Shown: positions 48,015 to 59,882, numbered from the stretch's first letter. The stretch: 64,000 nucleotides of DNA from Isoperla grammatica (GCA_945910005.1 OX246745.1:6327591-6391590); one strand, 5' to 3'. Numbers and translations: made by a program. Notes: a model not told the origin generated them from the letters alone.

Positions 48015-50798
48015 AGAGCCAGCAACATAAAAGCTCCCCTCATAAGGTACATATGTTTTGACTTTTGAAATAGGAGCGGAAAAACTACTCTACTCACAAA
48101 ACGCGCGTCTTACTCCTCAACGTGGGGGCTTTTAGGCCCCACAGGGGGCCAAAAAGGCCGAAAAAAGGCCCAAGGTTCCCCTCATAAGGTACATGGATGG
48201 AGTAAACGCCATTTTGTAGAGATAAGTGTCCCAAATAGGAATTCGAAGAGTAAGACGGGATATTAGAGGGCGTTTACCGATCAGACGCCATTTTACCCAA
48301 AAAGGGCCATTTTTTATTTTCGCACATGCATGCGCTTAAACACTCAAAACATATCCGGAAATGTCTCGAGACGTAGAAAAACATACATTTTAAAGAAATT
48401 TTGGGTTATTGTCCTCGCCAGACGCCCTCAAAAGGGGCCCAAAAAGGCCAAGGTTCCCCTCATAAGGTACATGAATGGAGTAAACGCCATTTTGTAGAGA
48501 TAAGTGTCCCAAATAGGAATTTGAAGAGTAAGACGGGATATTAGGGGGCGTTTACCGATCAGACGCCATTTTGTCCAAAAAGGGCCGCTTTTTATTTTCA
48601 CACGTGCACGCGCTTTAACACCCAAAACATATCCTTAAATGACCCTAGAGGTGAATACATTTCAAAGATATTGTGTGATGTCCTCGCCAGACGCCCTCAA
48701 AAGGGGCTCAAAAAGGCCAAGGTTCCCCGCATAACGTACATGGATGGAGTAAACGCCATTTGGTAGAGATAAGTGTCCCAAATAGGAATTCGAAGAGTAA
48801 GACGGGATATTAGGGGGCGTTTACCGATCAGACTCCATTTTATTAAAAAAGGTCCACTTTTTATTTTCACACATGCACGCGCTTAACACCCAAAACATAT
48901 CCTTAAATCCTGACATTAATAGTAATAAATACTGGTATATTAAAGTTAGGGGTGGGCGGAGCTTCAAAACTATCGCATCCGGATCGAGGCTGTGGGGGGG
49001 GGGGGGGGCTGGCGAGGACATCACACAATATCTTTGAAATGTATTCACCTCTAGGGGCATTTAAGGATATGTTTTGGGTGTTAAAGCGCGTGCACGTGTG
49101 AAAATAAAAAGTGGCCCTTTTTGGACAAAATGGCGTCTGATCGGTAAACGCCCTCTAATATCCCGTCTTACTCTTCGAATTCCTATTTGCAGTGGCGCAC
49201 ACCCTATTTTGAACTACTGGAGCGACTTTCTTCGTGACCCCCCCCCCCCCCCCCCCCTAGTTCCGGGAACTACAATGGGGGGTCTGGGGGGGATGCCCCC
49301 CAGCTTATGCGGGTCGGGGGCGCATAGCCCCAGATAATTTTTTGGTCCTCTCATTGCATTTGGTGGCATTTTACGAGTTTTAGAGTACTTTCCAAGCTAA
49401 TGTAAGCAATAACTTAATCCTGTTATATAGGCCTAGTAGATGGTGTCCGCAGGTTACGCTGGGTGAAAATATGTGATCTACTTGACGAGATTACATGTTC
49501 TTTTTAAAATAAAATGTGTTACCTGTGCTGATGAATGTTGGTAATCCTGACTGCGAAAATATATTGTTTAAAGTGACCATATTTCAAATTGGGAAATCTG
49601 GGACAAATACCCAAAGAGAAAAGGGACCGGACAAATGAAACAATGGGGGAGTGGAGGGATGGCCCCCACCAACAGCGCCGCAGGCGATTTAAAAAAAATA
49701 CTTGTTTTTGACGTGGTTTTAAGTGTTTGTTTTTAATGCAATTATTACTTAATACTGAGGTGGTAAATGAGTACAAATGTCACCACTCTTATTGATAGAA
49801 ATTAGATGATCAGATTTTATAACAGAGAAGATGAGACTCAATGATGAATGAATGAATGAGTGACTCAATCGTGGATATGGCACAAATAAGTATAAGAAGG
49901 CGATGAATCTCTCCTTATTACCAGTACGAAAGAGACTTCTTTACAAACGCACTGTTTTCAGCAAAGATTTCTATTGCTCTGTCGAAGTCGATCGGAATAT
50001 CGTGCTCTATTGAGATCAGATCACCATAAGATCCCCAAGACGAGCGTCGCTCATAGTACTCCACTCCTTAGCCTTGTTTGCAACCTATCTTCTTTAAGGA
50101 AATACATTCATGTCGGGAAAACATTATTTCCTTTAGGGTTTGGACTTTCTTCTTTTCTAGTGTGTTTTTATTTTATTTTTTGTTTCACATTTCTTCTTTC
50201 ACATTTTTTCTCATGCAGACCCCCCCCCCCCCCCCCCCTCCGTTGGCTACTGGAGCGGCCGCTACCCTGCTCCCGTGGGGTGTGCGCCACTGCCTATTTG
50301 GGACACTTATCTCTACAAAATGGCGTCTACTCCATCCATGTACCTTATGAGGGGAACCTTGGCCTTTTTGGGCCGCTTTTGAGGGCGTCTGGCGAGGACA
50401 ATAACCCAAAATTTCTTTAAAATGTATGTTTTTCTACGTCTCGAGACATTTCCGGATACGATTTGAGTATTTAAGTGCATGCATGTGCGAAAATAAAAAA
50501 TGGCCCTTTTTAGGTAAAATGGCGTCTGATCGGTAAACGCCCCCTAATATCCCGTCTTACTCTTCGAATTCCTATTTGGGACACTTATCTCTACAAAATG
50601 GCGTTTACTCCATCCATGTACCTTATGAGGGGAACCTTGGGCCTTTTTTCGGCTTTTTTGGCCCCCTGTGGGGCCTAAAAGCCCCCACGTTGAGGAGTAA
50701 GACGCGCGTTTTGTTAGTACAGTAGTTTTTCCGCTCCTATTCCAATAGTCAAAACATAATATGTACCTTATGAGGGGAGCTTTTATGTTGCTGGCTCT
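48015..50798. mobile_element. Foldback element with repetitive arms, host of a nested hAT
   Basis: The ends agagccagcaacataaaagc and its complement begin long arms. Shared blocks include tcccctcataaggtacat, aacgcgcgtcttactcctca, gggggcttttaggccccaca and the cgtttaccgatcagacgcca block. The left arm holds three copies of an about 265-bp unit; the right arm holds fewer. The centre is at about 48.91-49.00 kb. No transposase is recognised. Confidence 0.9.
49182..50300. mobile_element. hAT element, 1103 bp, with perfect 8-bp target duplication
   Basis: The element 49190-50292 starts CAGTGGCGCACACCC and ends GGGTGTGCGCCACTG, perfect 15-bp inverted termini. It is flanked by cctatttg on both sides (49182-49189, 50293-50300). 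Poly-C runs lie inside both ends (about 49238 and 50219). Interior open frames up to 148 codons show no recognisable transposase. Removing it restores a continuous unit of the surrounding foldback arm. Confidence 0.93.
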
Positions 50799-50799
50799 T

Positions 50800-51840
50800 G
50801 GACTAATAACATTATATAATAAACCAGGACAAAATAATTAAAACCTAACAATACGAAACCTAACAATAACGAAATATACAAAATAGAATATAGATAGAAA
50901 ACAGAGTTGCAAAGGTATTAAAGTAAAATGTAAGCTTAGTAAATTAAACCAATTTACTATTAAATAAATGAACTATTAAAGAAGAAGAAAAATCGAAAAT
51001 TTATAAAACACTATTTAAAAAAATGTGCCGTTGGAGACGCTTAAAATAAGTGTAAAGCTGTAATCCAAAGCTCAAGCGGAAGCTAACATAATCTTGTATG
51101 TAAAACAAGGCTAGCTCAGGGCCTATAGCCAGACGTAAACTCTTGGGAGATCGGGTCGTGTTTCAGTAGGGACACAACACAACATATGTTTGTATCAAGC
51201 TCATATGTATTCCCTATGCATTTTATGATATTAGATACAATTTTGCGTTAACTAACGCCGAAATAGATGTGCATAGACATACGCTCGTTATTTTTTGTCC
51301 TGCCACGCCTGTAGGTCAGGTTTGGTGTGGTTTTACCCAACCCGAAAACCCCCTGACAAAAACGAGGATTTTAGACAAAAAGCGTGTTTTTCAAATATTC
51401 AACGTACAGGTACCGAATTGTAGTTTATGCCCACTATATATTTATTATTTTATTTTTTGCATAAGCTCTCAAACCACGTGTAAGAGGGTGTTTGCTGGTT
51501 GAGATCCAAAGAAATAATATTACTTTTTGGCTCATATTTGTAAAAAAAAAAGTAATAACACTGGATTTTTATTTTTCGTGGTTTAAATTGCCTTGAATTT
51601 GAGAATTTTCATGGGTTACTTTCTAGTAATACCAAAAATTAAGTCTATAGCTAAAGCTCTAAACTAATTTTACATGCTTTATAAATCAGTAACTAACAGT
51701 TTATAAATTGTTATATGAAATACAATTAGAAATTAAATTGTGATCCGCAAATTTTCTGGGTCTCGTCTCTATACCTAAATGTTAGTAAGGCTAAAATATT
51801 TGTAAATCATAATGTAACAAGCGCCAGAGAGGGCAAAATA
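50800..51840. other. Gene-less AT-rich stretch
   Basis: No conserved protein, RNA gene or repeat family recognised. Confidence 0.4.
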
Positions 51841-51842
51841 AT

Positions 51843-51888
51843 TGCCAGGGTGCCCCCCCCCCCCCCCCCCTAGCTGCCTACGGCCCTG
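51843..51888 (-). mobile_element. Truncated hAT-like end with poly-C run
   Basis: On the minus strand it starts CAGGGCCGTAGGCAGCTA followed by a G20 run, the same architecture as other hAT-like ends here. Confidence 0.45.
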
Positions 51889-51964
51889 GGCTAACTTACA
51901 CGGATGATGCACTATTTTTGCAAAAACAAAACGAACAACAATCATTTGTTTTAGGAAACCTACC

Positions 51965-52190
51965 CAGGGATAATCCATGTCCCTCTTCAGGTGACTAACT
52001 AGGTATTGGGTATTTGGCATGGATGGGAATGATTACCTGAGGGCTGTTAGTGTGATTCAATCCCAGCATTCGCCTTGTGACTGAGGAAAACCTCGAGGAT
52101 AACTTTCAGTCAGGATTGCCGGTAGCGGGTTATCTCGAATTAGATCCTCGTTTGTGCTTATTATACCCCTGAGCCAACTCTGTTGGTATA
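51965..52190 (-). repeat. SINE-1, degraded copy
   Basis: Reverse-complement body (ctcagtcacaaggcgaatgc) and tail (gttagtcacctgaagaggga) are clear. The tRNA-like head is eroded. Confidence 0.75.
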
Positions 52191-52467
52191 CTTGGATTTA
52201 AATAAATTGAAAGCCCTAGAGCGGTTCGAACCCGGAAGTTTTATCAGGGAGTCCCAGAACAAGTCCACATATTATCAAGGACGCTACTTTGCTAATACAT
52301 TGCCCAGAAGAGATGGGAGTCTAATTATTTTATGCATTCATATTTTAAAACGTGTAGAACATTTTGAATTGTCAAGTATAGGTAAAATAGTTTCTGATGA
52401 CAATTACACGCATATGTGCCCACGACTGCCACAATCTGTGTTCACTCTAGGTAGTAATTATTTTAAT

Positions 52468-52733
52468 TTTTCGTAAGAATCCCTTTTAAATGGTGCACAC
52501 CAGTTTTACCTGATGTGCCCCTCTTCAGGTGACTAACTAGGTATATTAGGGTGTTTGGATAGTTGCGGAGGAATATCCGAGGGCTGTTAGTAGGACTCAA
52601 TCCCAGCATTCGCTTTTACGACTGAGGAAAATCTCGAGGATAACCTTCAGTCAGAACTGGCGATGGCCGGAATCGAACCGACGTCCTCCCGAATTAGAGT
52701 CTCGCGTCTTACCGCTGAGCCACCTCTATTGGT
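52468..52733 (-). repeat. SINE-1, full-length copy
   Basis: In reverse complement: caatagaggtggctcagcgg, actctaattcgggaggacgt, cggttcgattccggcc, body and tail. All sections of the family are present. Confidence 0.88.
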
Positions 52734-52739
52734 CTCCGT

Positions 52740-53345
52740 CCTTGCTGGCCTTAATCCCGCCTTCAATAAAGACCATTATCTATCTATCCATCTATCTATT
52801 GAATAATAACATGTTTTCAATAATAATAGTTCAAGTATGTTCGATAATGAGTATTCCTGAAGAAGTGCGGAAGGAATGAAGGAATCTCCGAGAAGTGAGG
52901 ACAACCTCGCAAGTCGCGCGTGCTACCTCTGACCGCCAGTCTCACAACCGTGTTGACATGTCATCATAGTCTCTCTCTCTCTGTCATACTCATATCCATT
53001 ACGTCGTCGACTCACTCACTCTTCTGTCGGCTTCACCGGGCGGAACGAAACGAGCAATTCTCATTAACGCTTCGACTGTCCAGAAAATCGCTACTAACTT
53101 TTCACTCTCAGAGTCAAGCAAGAGGTTCTTCGAAGCGGAGATGTAACCATTAAACAATAGTGTTTAATTGCTTGGCTGGTCATGAGTGCAAGGGAGGATG
53201 TTCCTACCGTCATGGCTGTTTTAACATTGTTCATTACATCAGTCTTGTCTCTTGCTTGAACAATGCGGCTGTCAATCATAGCGACACATTGTTCACAATG
53301 AAAGTGTCTTTGCAACATGTATGATCAAACGTTGACAGTATAATA
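52740..53345. other. No called gene
   Basis: A minus-strand reading MIDSRIVQARDKTDVMNNVK, then TAMT ends at a possible donor (ATGACG|gtagga, about 53203) and looks somewhat coding. I recognise no family and no upstream acceptor. A short (CT)n lies at about 52970. Confidence 0.3.
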
Positions 53346-53347
53346 GG

Positions 53348-53625
53348 CACCGGTAGAGGTGGTTTAGCACAGTAAGACGCGAGACTCTAATTCGGGAGGA
53401 CGCCGGTTCGATTCCGGCTACCGCCAGTTCTGATGGAAGGTTTTTGCCGAGGTTTTCCTCAGTCGTAAAGGCGAATGCTGGGACTGAGTCATACTATCAG
53501 CCCTTGGATATTTCTTCCCAACTATCCAAACACCCGAACATACCTAGTTAGTCACCTGGAGGGGGGCTTCAGGTGAAGCTTATGTGCACCCTATAGCAGA
53601 GATTCATACGAAATTTTTTTTTTAT
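53348..53625 (+). repeat. SINE-1, full-length copy
   Basis: Head ggtggtttagcacagtaaga, B-box ggttcgattccgg, body and tail, then an A/T-rich end. Confidence 0.85.
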
Positions 53626-53629
53626 ATAA

Positions 53630-54290
53630 TAGGGGTAGCTAAACCGGTTTCCATAGTATTTTTTAAGTACAAATACAAACATAAATTCACGAATAAGTTT
53701 GTTTTCATTGGATATTGTAATTGTTGCCTCCTTTGTAAATCTGTTTTGTAACCGAATACTATAGAAAATAGAAATTAAGAATTAATTTTAATTAAATAAA
53801 AAATCAAAGTTTTGAAGTGGCAAATAATCTTTACATCTTCCTCTTTTAAATCGGATAAAATCTGACAATTTGAGATAGGCCATTATTGAAATATTCTTAT
53901 GCCGTCCAACCGCGGTATATGTTGCATGCTCTTTTCCAATGTTTTCATTTTCAACTTCATTCTAAATAAATAAGCAAGAAACGTAAAATTTTCGTAGTAG
54001 CCTCGGATGAAGACCCATTTCAGAGTGCCAACTTCCTATGCGAGTCAGTGTAGATGATTTTGCAACAATGTCAATATAAATAACGCGAAGAATAACAATT
54101 ACTATGGCGGTAAAAATATCAAAAGTCTCTGTAAGTACTGACACTTTTTTAACAGCATTTGGATATGGTTGAGTGTTGACTGGGCGTATTTCAAGGCCAG
54201 AAGAGTTACTTATTACGTTATTTCCGCGGGATCGCATGTGTTTGCCTTTTCATCTACATACACACATAGCCATATAATGCGTTATGCATT
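53630..54290. other. Gene-less stretch
   Basis: AT-rich DNA. A 91-codon minus-strand open frame at 53962-54237 has no recognised domain. Confidence 0.4.
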
Positions 54291-54667
54291 ATATACACAG
54301 AGTGCTAATTGACGACTTTGTCGAGGGGAGATGCCCAAGTATAGTATCTGCGTGGGTAGTAAGGGGTCTGAGGCAAAGCCCCAGTCGCCGGAGGCAAACA
54401 TTTTTTTACATTTTACATTATTTCCCTCGAGATGGCCTTAGAAGCGATCTGAGAGTCCATTCGTTTGGTATATTATTGTTCAAACACTTCCTGGCTGGGA
54501 ACATATGTGTAAATTGACGCATTATTTATTAGCGTTACGAGATAAATTCACTTGATATGATGTGAGAAGAGATGAGGATATCTTTCAGTTAAACATAGCC
54601 GGGGATGAAATTACCAGAGGGGGGAAATCCCCCTTCTCCCCCCGTCAATTGGCACCCTGAATATACA
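54290..54667 (+). mobile_element. hAT MITE, 362 bp, with 7/8 target duplication
   Basis: The element 54298-54659 has ends CAGAGTGCTAATTGAC and GTCAATTGGCACCCTG. The flanks tatataca and aatataca differ at one base. A sibling lies inverted at 38407-38809. Confidence 0.85.
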
Positions 54668-55675
54668 ACATAATACATATCACGGTAACAGTTTTTGTTT
54701 TATCCAATCAAAGAAAAAAAGAAACATTGATACTAACTTATAGTTTAAATATGACAGTAATATTTGTAAATGGTAACCATATGATTATGATAAAAAGAAA
54801 CAAACAAAGTTACAAAAATTACATTCTTGTAATATTTGAAACCATGATTACGATAGAAAGAAACATAGTTCCGTCTTACATGACATCCCCAGAATGTTGC
54901 TTTCTCATTTTGATTCGGGCATAGTTTTTTCTTTCGTGTAATTCCAACACTCTCTTCTAAATTTTTACTATCTTTAATATCTACCTTATTTTGCGGAAGG
55001 CGGTTGAATATTTGTATACCTCTTGACTATCTCCAGTATTGAATCCAGTATTGGATGCATGCTGGGAGATTATTTCTCCCTCTGCAGCTACATTTTCCTC
55101 CGGAGCGAAAAGTCATACCCTCAATCACTTCTGTATCTATTTCTCAGTTTTGTTCATTGGAAATTATGTAAATATTTAATATTTTGATTCGGGAATTGCT
55201 CTTAACAAATTTTGTTAACATTTCATCATGTATAATATTTCTTGTTTTGCATATTTCTGCAAACAAGTAAAAGCATGTTCGTTTCGCTCTGACGATGTTC
55301 GTTTAAATCCAACAAAAGAGCCAACCCGATTCTACTAGTAAACTATAATAAAATAAACTATAAACTATAAGTAAACTATAGTAAACTATACATTACATAC
55401 ACAACAGAACTGCCGGTCATTGGAAATAAGAACTATAATATTATACAATTCTTAGACATGCGACAATTTGTTTCATCCAAAATCTCTACGAATAATAAAA
55501 CAGGTTGAAGATCGTAAAATGTAAAACAACTTATTTGTTTATTAAAGGCTTCTTGAAAGAAACATCGTAGATTATTTTAGAAATTCAAATATTTTCACCA
55601 ATATTAAATGAAGGCTCTTGAACGATATTTGGTTTCACTTTACTTCTTTCTTTCAAAATTTCCCTAACTGAAACT
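54668..55675. other. Gene-less stretch
   Basis: No recognised feature. The beginning of the LINE fossil is not visible here. Confidence 0.4.
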
Positions 55676-55679
55676 CATA

Positions 55680-56345
55680 TGTAAATGCAGATGACACCAC
55701 AATTGTGACTTCTTCCTTTAGAATCGATACGATACAAAATCGATTGGATTCAGCGTTCCTTAAAATTAAAAAACATTTCCTACGACGGTGAAAAACGACA
55801 GCAATTCTGTCCGCTAAGCGCCGACCAAGAAACATCCAACCATTACTTATTATATCCATGATTATATCCATCAACGAATAGACAGGTCCAATGTAATCAA
55901 GTATCTAGGTATTTATCTTGATCAACGCCTCACGTTTACTCACCACATTAATTGCAAAAGAAGCATACTCTGCCTTATAACAATTATATTCCTTATTTAA
56001 CAGACAATCATATGAACAAACAAAATAAATTAATTCTGTACACTTTGGTAATTAGGCCAATTCTCTTGTACGCATGCCCAGTAGGGAGTTCTACTTGTAC
56101 GTAGAAAACTTTAAATAGTTCAGAATAAAATTTCTAAGAATGGCAGGAAATTTTACAACAAGAATCTTGATATTCGATTTACATAACGTTTTTAATTTAC
56201 CTACTATTAATGGTTATGTGTTTAAAATTACCGATAGCTTTGACTCCAAATTCACAGATAACTTTAATAATAAATTAATTTTTAGAATAGGAGACTACAG
56301 CTTATCTTCCCTTGCATACAAAAGGTACAAACATAAACGTACTAA
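55680..56345 (+). pseudogene. Jockey-like non-LTR reverse transcriptase fossil
   Basis: Successive frames read VNADDTTIVTSSF (the Y/F-A-D-D catalytic region), QNRLDSAFLKIKKHFLRR, a stop, then KTTAILSAKRRPRNIQPLL. Next come SNVIKYLGIYLDQRLTFTHH, then KQNKLILYTLVIRPILLYAC, then a short PVGS block. LRMAGNFTTR and DLHNVFNLPTINGYV lead to a C-terminal helix region ending near KRYKHKR. The order and spacing match palm, thumb and C-terminal regions of insect Jockey-clade ORF2. Stops and frameshifts show it is inactive, and the 5' part is missing. Confidence 0.85.
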
Positions 56346-56837
56346 CCATATTTTACTTAATTTTGTTCTTTTGTACTATTCTACAACAGTCTATTTATAT
56401 TTTCTGAGTACGGGCAGCACTTTTGTTTACTTATTTATTTTAGAATAGTCTTATTGTCTTTCGAAGATTTTTTCAACTCTTTTCCTCATTGCATACATAC
56501 ACGTTATATTAAAATACATACATTATGATTTTTGATATTTTATTATTTTGTATGTCAAAATGTTGAGGGTTAACAACTCAAGGAATTTTATACACCATGT
56601 ATGTATTTTTTGTATTGTTTATAATTTAAATAAATTATTCTCGCATTCCTCACTCATGAAGCTAATGTTGAGATTGAGTCGTACACTACCTCACTATGAT
56701 ATTAGCCCTTCAACAAACACTTGTCTAGCCGTGCGTTGTACAATAGGAAGAGTATGTGATTCTGCGTCACTGGTTCGAGCCCTGATCATAAAATCGGTGT
56801 CTTGATTGACTCATCGTCAACTCGATTAGTCTCGTTC

Positions 56838-57098
56838 GAATACATTTGATGTACACATTTATTTTTAAATGAATATATACATATTGTGTACCCACTCAGT
56901 TACAAGAGCTATTTTCATTAGTAACCAATATACTATTTACTATGTACTTCGTTGCTGTGACGGCTCCAAAGACACCTTTTAACTATATACACAAGTATCC
57001 TCTAAATTAAAAAAACCCAGTCCGAACCGGGAATCGAACCCCGGATCTTCGCTGCATTGGAACAGGAATAAACCCACTATACCAATGATCCAGAGTCG
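56838..57098 (-). repeat. SINE-3, full-length copy with tRNA-like head
   Basis: The minus-strand head ggatcattggtatagtgggt and ccggggttcgattcccgg gives A- and B-boxes. The T-stem has an extra base and the acceptor stem does not pair, so it is not a working tRNA. The body (tttggagccgtcacagcaac) and tail (gtaactgagtgggtacac) match 12470-12780 and 59610-59865. Confidence 0.7.
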
Positions 57099-57112
57099 CA
57101 CAATTTCTCACA

Positions 57113-57133
57113 TAATAATAATCATAACAATGA

Positions 57134-57188
<55 letters not shown>

Positions 57189-57262
57189 TATTATAGCAAT
57201 AATAATAATTATTATGGCAATAATAATTATTATTATAAGTATTATTATTATTATTATTTTTA
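57113..57262. repeat. (AAT)n / (ATT)n microsatellite, palindromic
   Basis: Ata/aat triplets switch to att triplets through several ataattatt inversions, so the two halves can fold on each other. Confidence 0.95.
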
Positions 57263-57554
57263 TCATCATTTGTAACAATGTCGCCACATCATGGTAAAAA
57301 TTAGGGGGGGCAACTTTCGCCGGTACAGGACTCTCCCCAAGGAAATTACCATTCTAGCCGCCATGCAACGGTTTAGCCGTCATCACTGTGAAGTAGTGGG
57401 AGGACTGATGATTGACACAACATACATATAGGGTGTTCCATCATCATGGAGAAATCATCACTCTAGGCTAACACATAAATTATATCAGCTGCAACTCAGA
57501 ATACAAGGATCTTCCTCGCCCACGCATCGTATTGCGGTCTGCACCGATATATTC

Positions 57555-57750
57555 GCCGGCTCAGTTGGCCGAGGTCAATTAGGCGTTAGTCTAGTAGTAA
57601 AACGTGGTCTCTGCGTTCCAGGTTTGAATCCTGGCTTGAGCATGGATGTCATGGCGTTTTCTCACCCTCATTATCACCCGCTCATCGTCTCGATTAGCCT
57701 CGTTGCAAAAATATGGGACGTAAAACCCCAAACGTCATCATCGCCCACCG
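57555..57750 (+). repeat. SINE-2, best copy
   Basis: Head cagttggccgaggtcaatta, gttccaggtttgaatcctgg, gcatggatgtcatggcg, cgtctcgattagcctcgttg and gggacgtaaaaccccaaac. This gives the family order for the other copies. Confidence 0.8.
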
Positions 57751-57759
57751 ATATATTGC

Positions 57760-59395
57760 GCCCTTCAGCAGGGATAGACAGAGTTCCACACAATTTATAA
57801 ATGAGTGTTTTAATTTAATAGTTTCTGGTGCGTAAAAGTTTATGATGTCATAAAAAAATTCATCGCTATCATAAAGTTTTGGAAAGTTTCTAGACCCGCA
57901 TAAAGGAATAGCTAATTAATTAATTAATTAATGAGAAGATGAGAGTTACGTTTGTAAGAGTGATGCTACCGCTAAAACCTTTGCGCACTTAGCCTATATT
58001 GATTGTGAGTATCAAATAGGAGGTTTGGGTAGCTTACTTAGAGAGCCGCGGGCCATGGGAAAATATAGTTAATTAGATAATAAGCTGTAGGTTTCGCTGC
58101 TGGAGTCTATGTTAAATATAATATTATCCGTGTAACCAATCTTCATGGTACTTTACGGCTAAATAGCATTAGGTCGACCAAATTCTGTGTTTATGAATTC
58201 TTGTAAAAAAAAATTGTAAAATGTAATTAATTAATTTTTTTAAATTAATTAAATTAATTTTTACTTTTCCTTTTTTACATGTGTTGTAAAGATACATTTA
58301 TTTTCATCCAATGGAAAATACCTGCACCAATTAACTGTAAATAATACATTTTATATATTAAAACTGTAATAAAAATGTATTAATTTAATGTATTGCTTTT
58401 ATTGCTTTCTTGTTATAGTTTTCTAATTGGTACGTATCAAAGAAAATTAATTATAATGGGAGTAGATAATTTGAGAAGATCTTCTATGTAGTTTCTTAAA
58501 CGCTTATTGGTACGCACAAAAAATCAACATCAAATCTTCTAAGTCTTAAAACAGATGTTCTAATCAACATACATAAGTTAGTTTATGTACTTTGTAATTT
58601 GTATACGAAAACATCAGTAGGTCTACATTTATTTTCTATCCGTTCGCCTCGCTAAACACCGCCAAATTATCAAGGTTGTTAGGAGAGTAGGTACACTAGG
58701 TGATTTGTTTACGGTTGTCCTTATATGTGTAACTATGTAGCTCACGGGTAATCGTCTAGTGACCGAGACAGCCGCTTGGGCGCCACCAGTCATGGATATC
58801 ATCCAACTAATTGATTAGATAGATTTACTCGTATTGGAACGACGGCCATTGAAGACAATACTCTATTGTTATGCGTGAATCCAAACAGCAATGTTCCGCA
58901 TCGTTAGCGTAGAGCTGTAGCCTGCCTCCAATTTGTTCCTGCTGCCATTAGAAATCATTTTATCAAACCTGGCGCGGTAGAATAAAAAATGAACGCTTTA
59001 TTAAAGGGGGGAGGGGGATTTTATCTTTGAATGAATTGGGCTACTTAATTAAAATGTGCTACTTTCGTTGTGAGCTAGGTAATTATCATATGACATAAAT
59101 TGCGCACGGGTTCTCACGCACCTTACTGTGGTAGTGTGTGGTTGCCCGCGGCTAGAAGATGAGTAGAAAAAACAGGGCCAGTGTGTTAGCTTGCACAATG
59201 GGAGAGATTTTCCTTGCGAGCTCGCGCAGAGAATCTCCTACATTTTATTGCATTCTGACCCTAAACTTAGAGATTCAGAAAACTGCCACTGTTGTTAATT
59301 GTACGAATTATATTGAAGTGCTTGTTATTAATAGTAGTGATTCTGTCGGCGTTTGCTTTGCTCAAAATGAAACTAAAAGGGCACACGGTAAAACA
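57760..59395. other. Gene-less stretch
   Basis: Short tandem aatt tracts near 57915 and 58225. No domain is recognised in the 81-codon frame at 59159-59404. Confidence 0.4.
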
Positions 59396-59399
59396 CATG

Positions 59400-59565
59400 T
59401 GTGAACGTACATACACACACACACATGTACATGTACACGTACACATACACAAATTCACAAACACACAACACGTGTACATGTACATAAATACACAAACACA
59501 TACATGTGCACGTACACAAATACACAAATACACGCAGACATGTACATAGGGACACAAATACACAA
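59400..59565. repeat. Cryptic (AC/GT) alternating purine-pyrimidine tract
   Basis: Long runs of acacac, gtacatgtacacgtacac and atacac keep nearly strict purine-pyrimidine alternation. This kind of sequence can adopt Z-DNA. It yields Cys/Val- and Thr/His-rich artificial frames. Confidence 0.85.
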
Positions 59566-59609
59566 ACATTCACAGCCACTGTCAAGCAAACCATGTTTGT
59601 ATAGCTGCT

Positions 59610-59865
59610 TTGTCTGGTGAGTTTATTTTTATTCCCGCTTCCAATGCGGAATGTCCAGGGCTCGATTCTCGGTTCGAACTGGGGGTTTTTAAGTCTTGGA
59701 AATTACCATTACATTTTTCTGTTTGATACTGATGTATTCATTGTAAACGATGACTTTGGAGCTGTTATGGCAATGAAGCACTAAAAAATTGCCTCCCACT
59801 GACTATCAGTTGTTATAACTGAGTGGGTATAGACAATCAATACAAATTTATTTATAAGCATAATG
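59610..59865 (+). repeat. SINE-3 copy
   Basis: Blocks cccgcttccaatgcgga, ctcgattctcggttcgaactg, tttggagctgttatggcaatg and taactgagtgggtatag match the copy at 56838-57098. Confidence 0.7.
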
Positions 59866-59882
59866 TTGTAATAATAAACATA

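Noticed and set aside
47629..48068. 112-codon minus-strand frame rich in Pro, Arg and Ser
   Set aside because: Produced by the gcgggatactagcggg repeat block.
49974..50420. 148-codon frame inside the nested hAT as its transposase
   Set aside because: No DDE, zinc-finger or hAT dimerisation motif. It crosses the element boundary and a poly-C run.
53094..53318. Minus-strand 74-codon frame with MIDSRIVQARDK as a coding exon
   Set aside because: Looks partly coding and ends near a donor-like site, but no acceptor or family could be identified, so it is not called.
57014..57094. Minus-strand tRNA gene
   Set aside because: The B-box is excellent but the acceptor stem does not pair and the T-stem has an extra base. 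The unit recurs as a SINE head.
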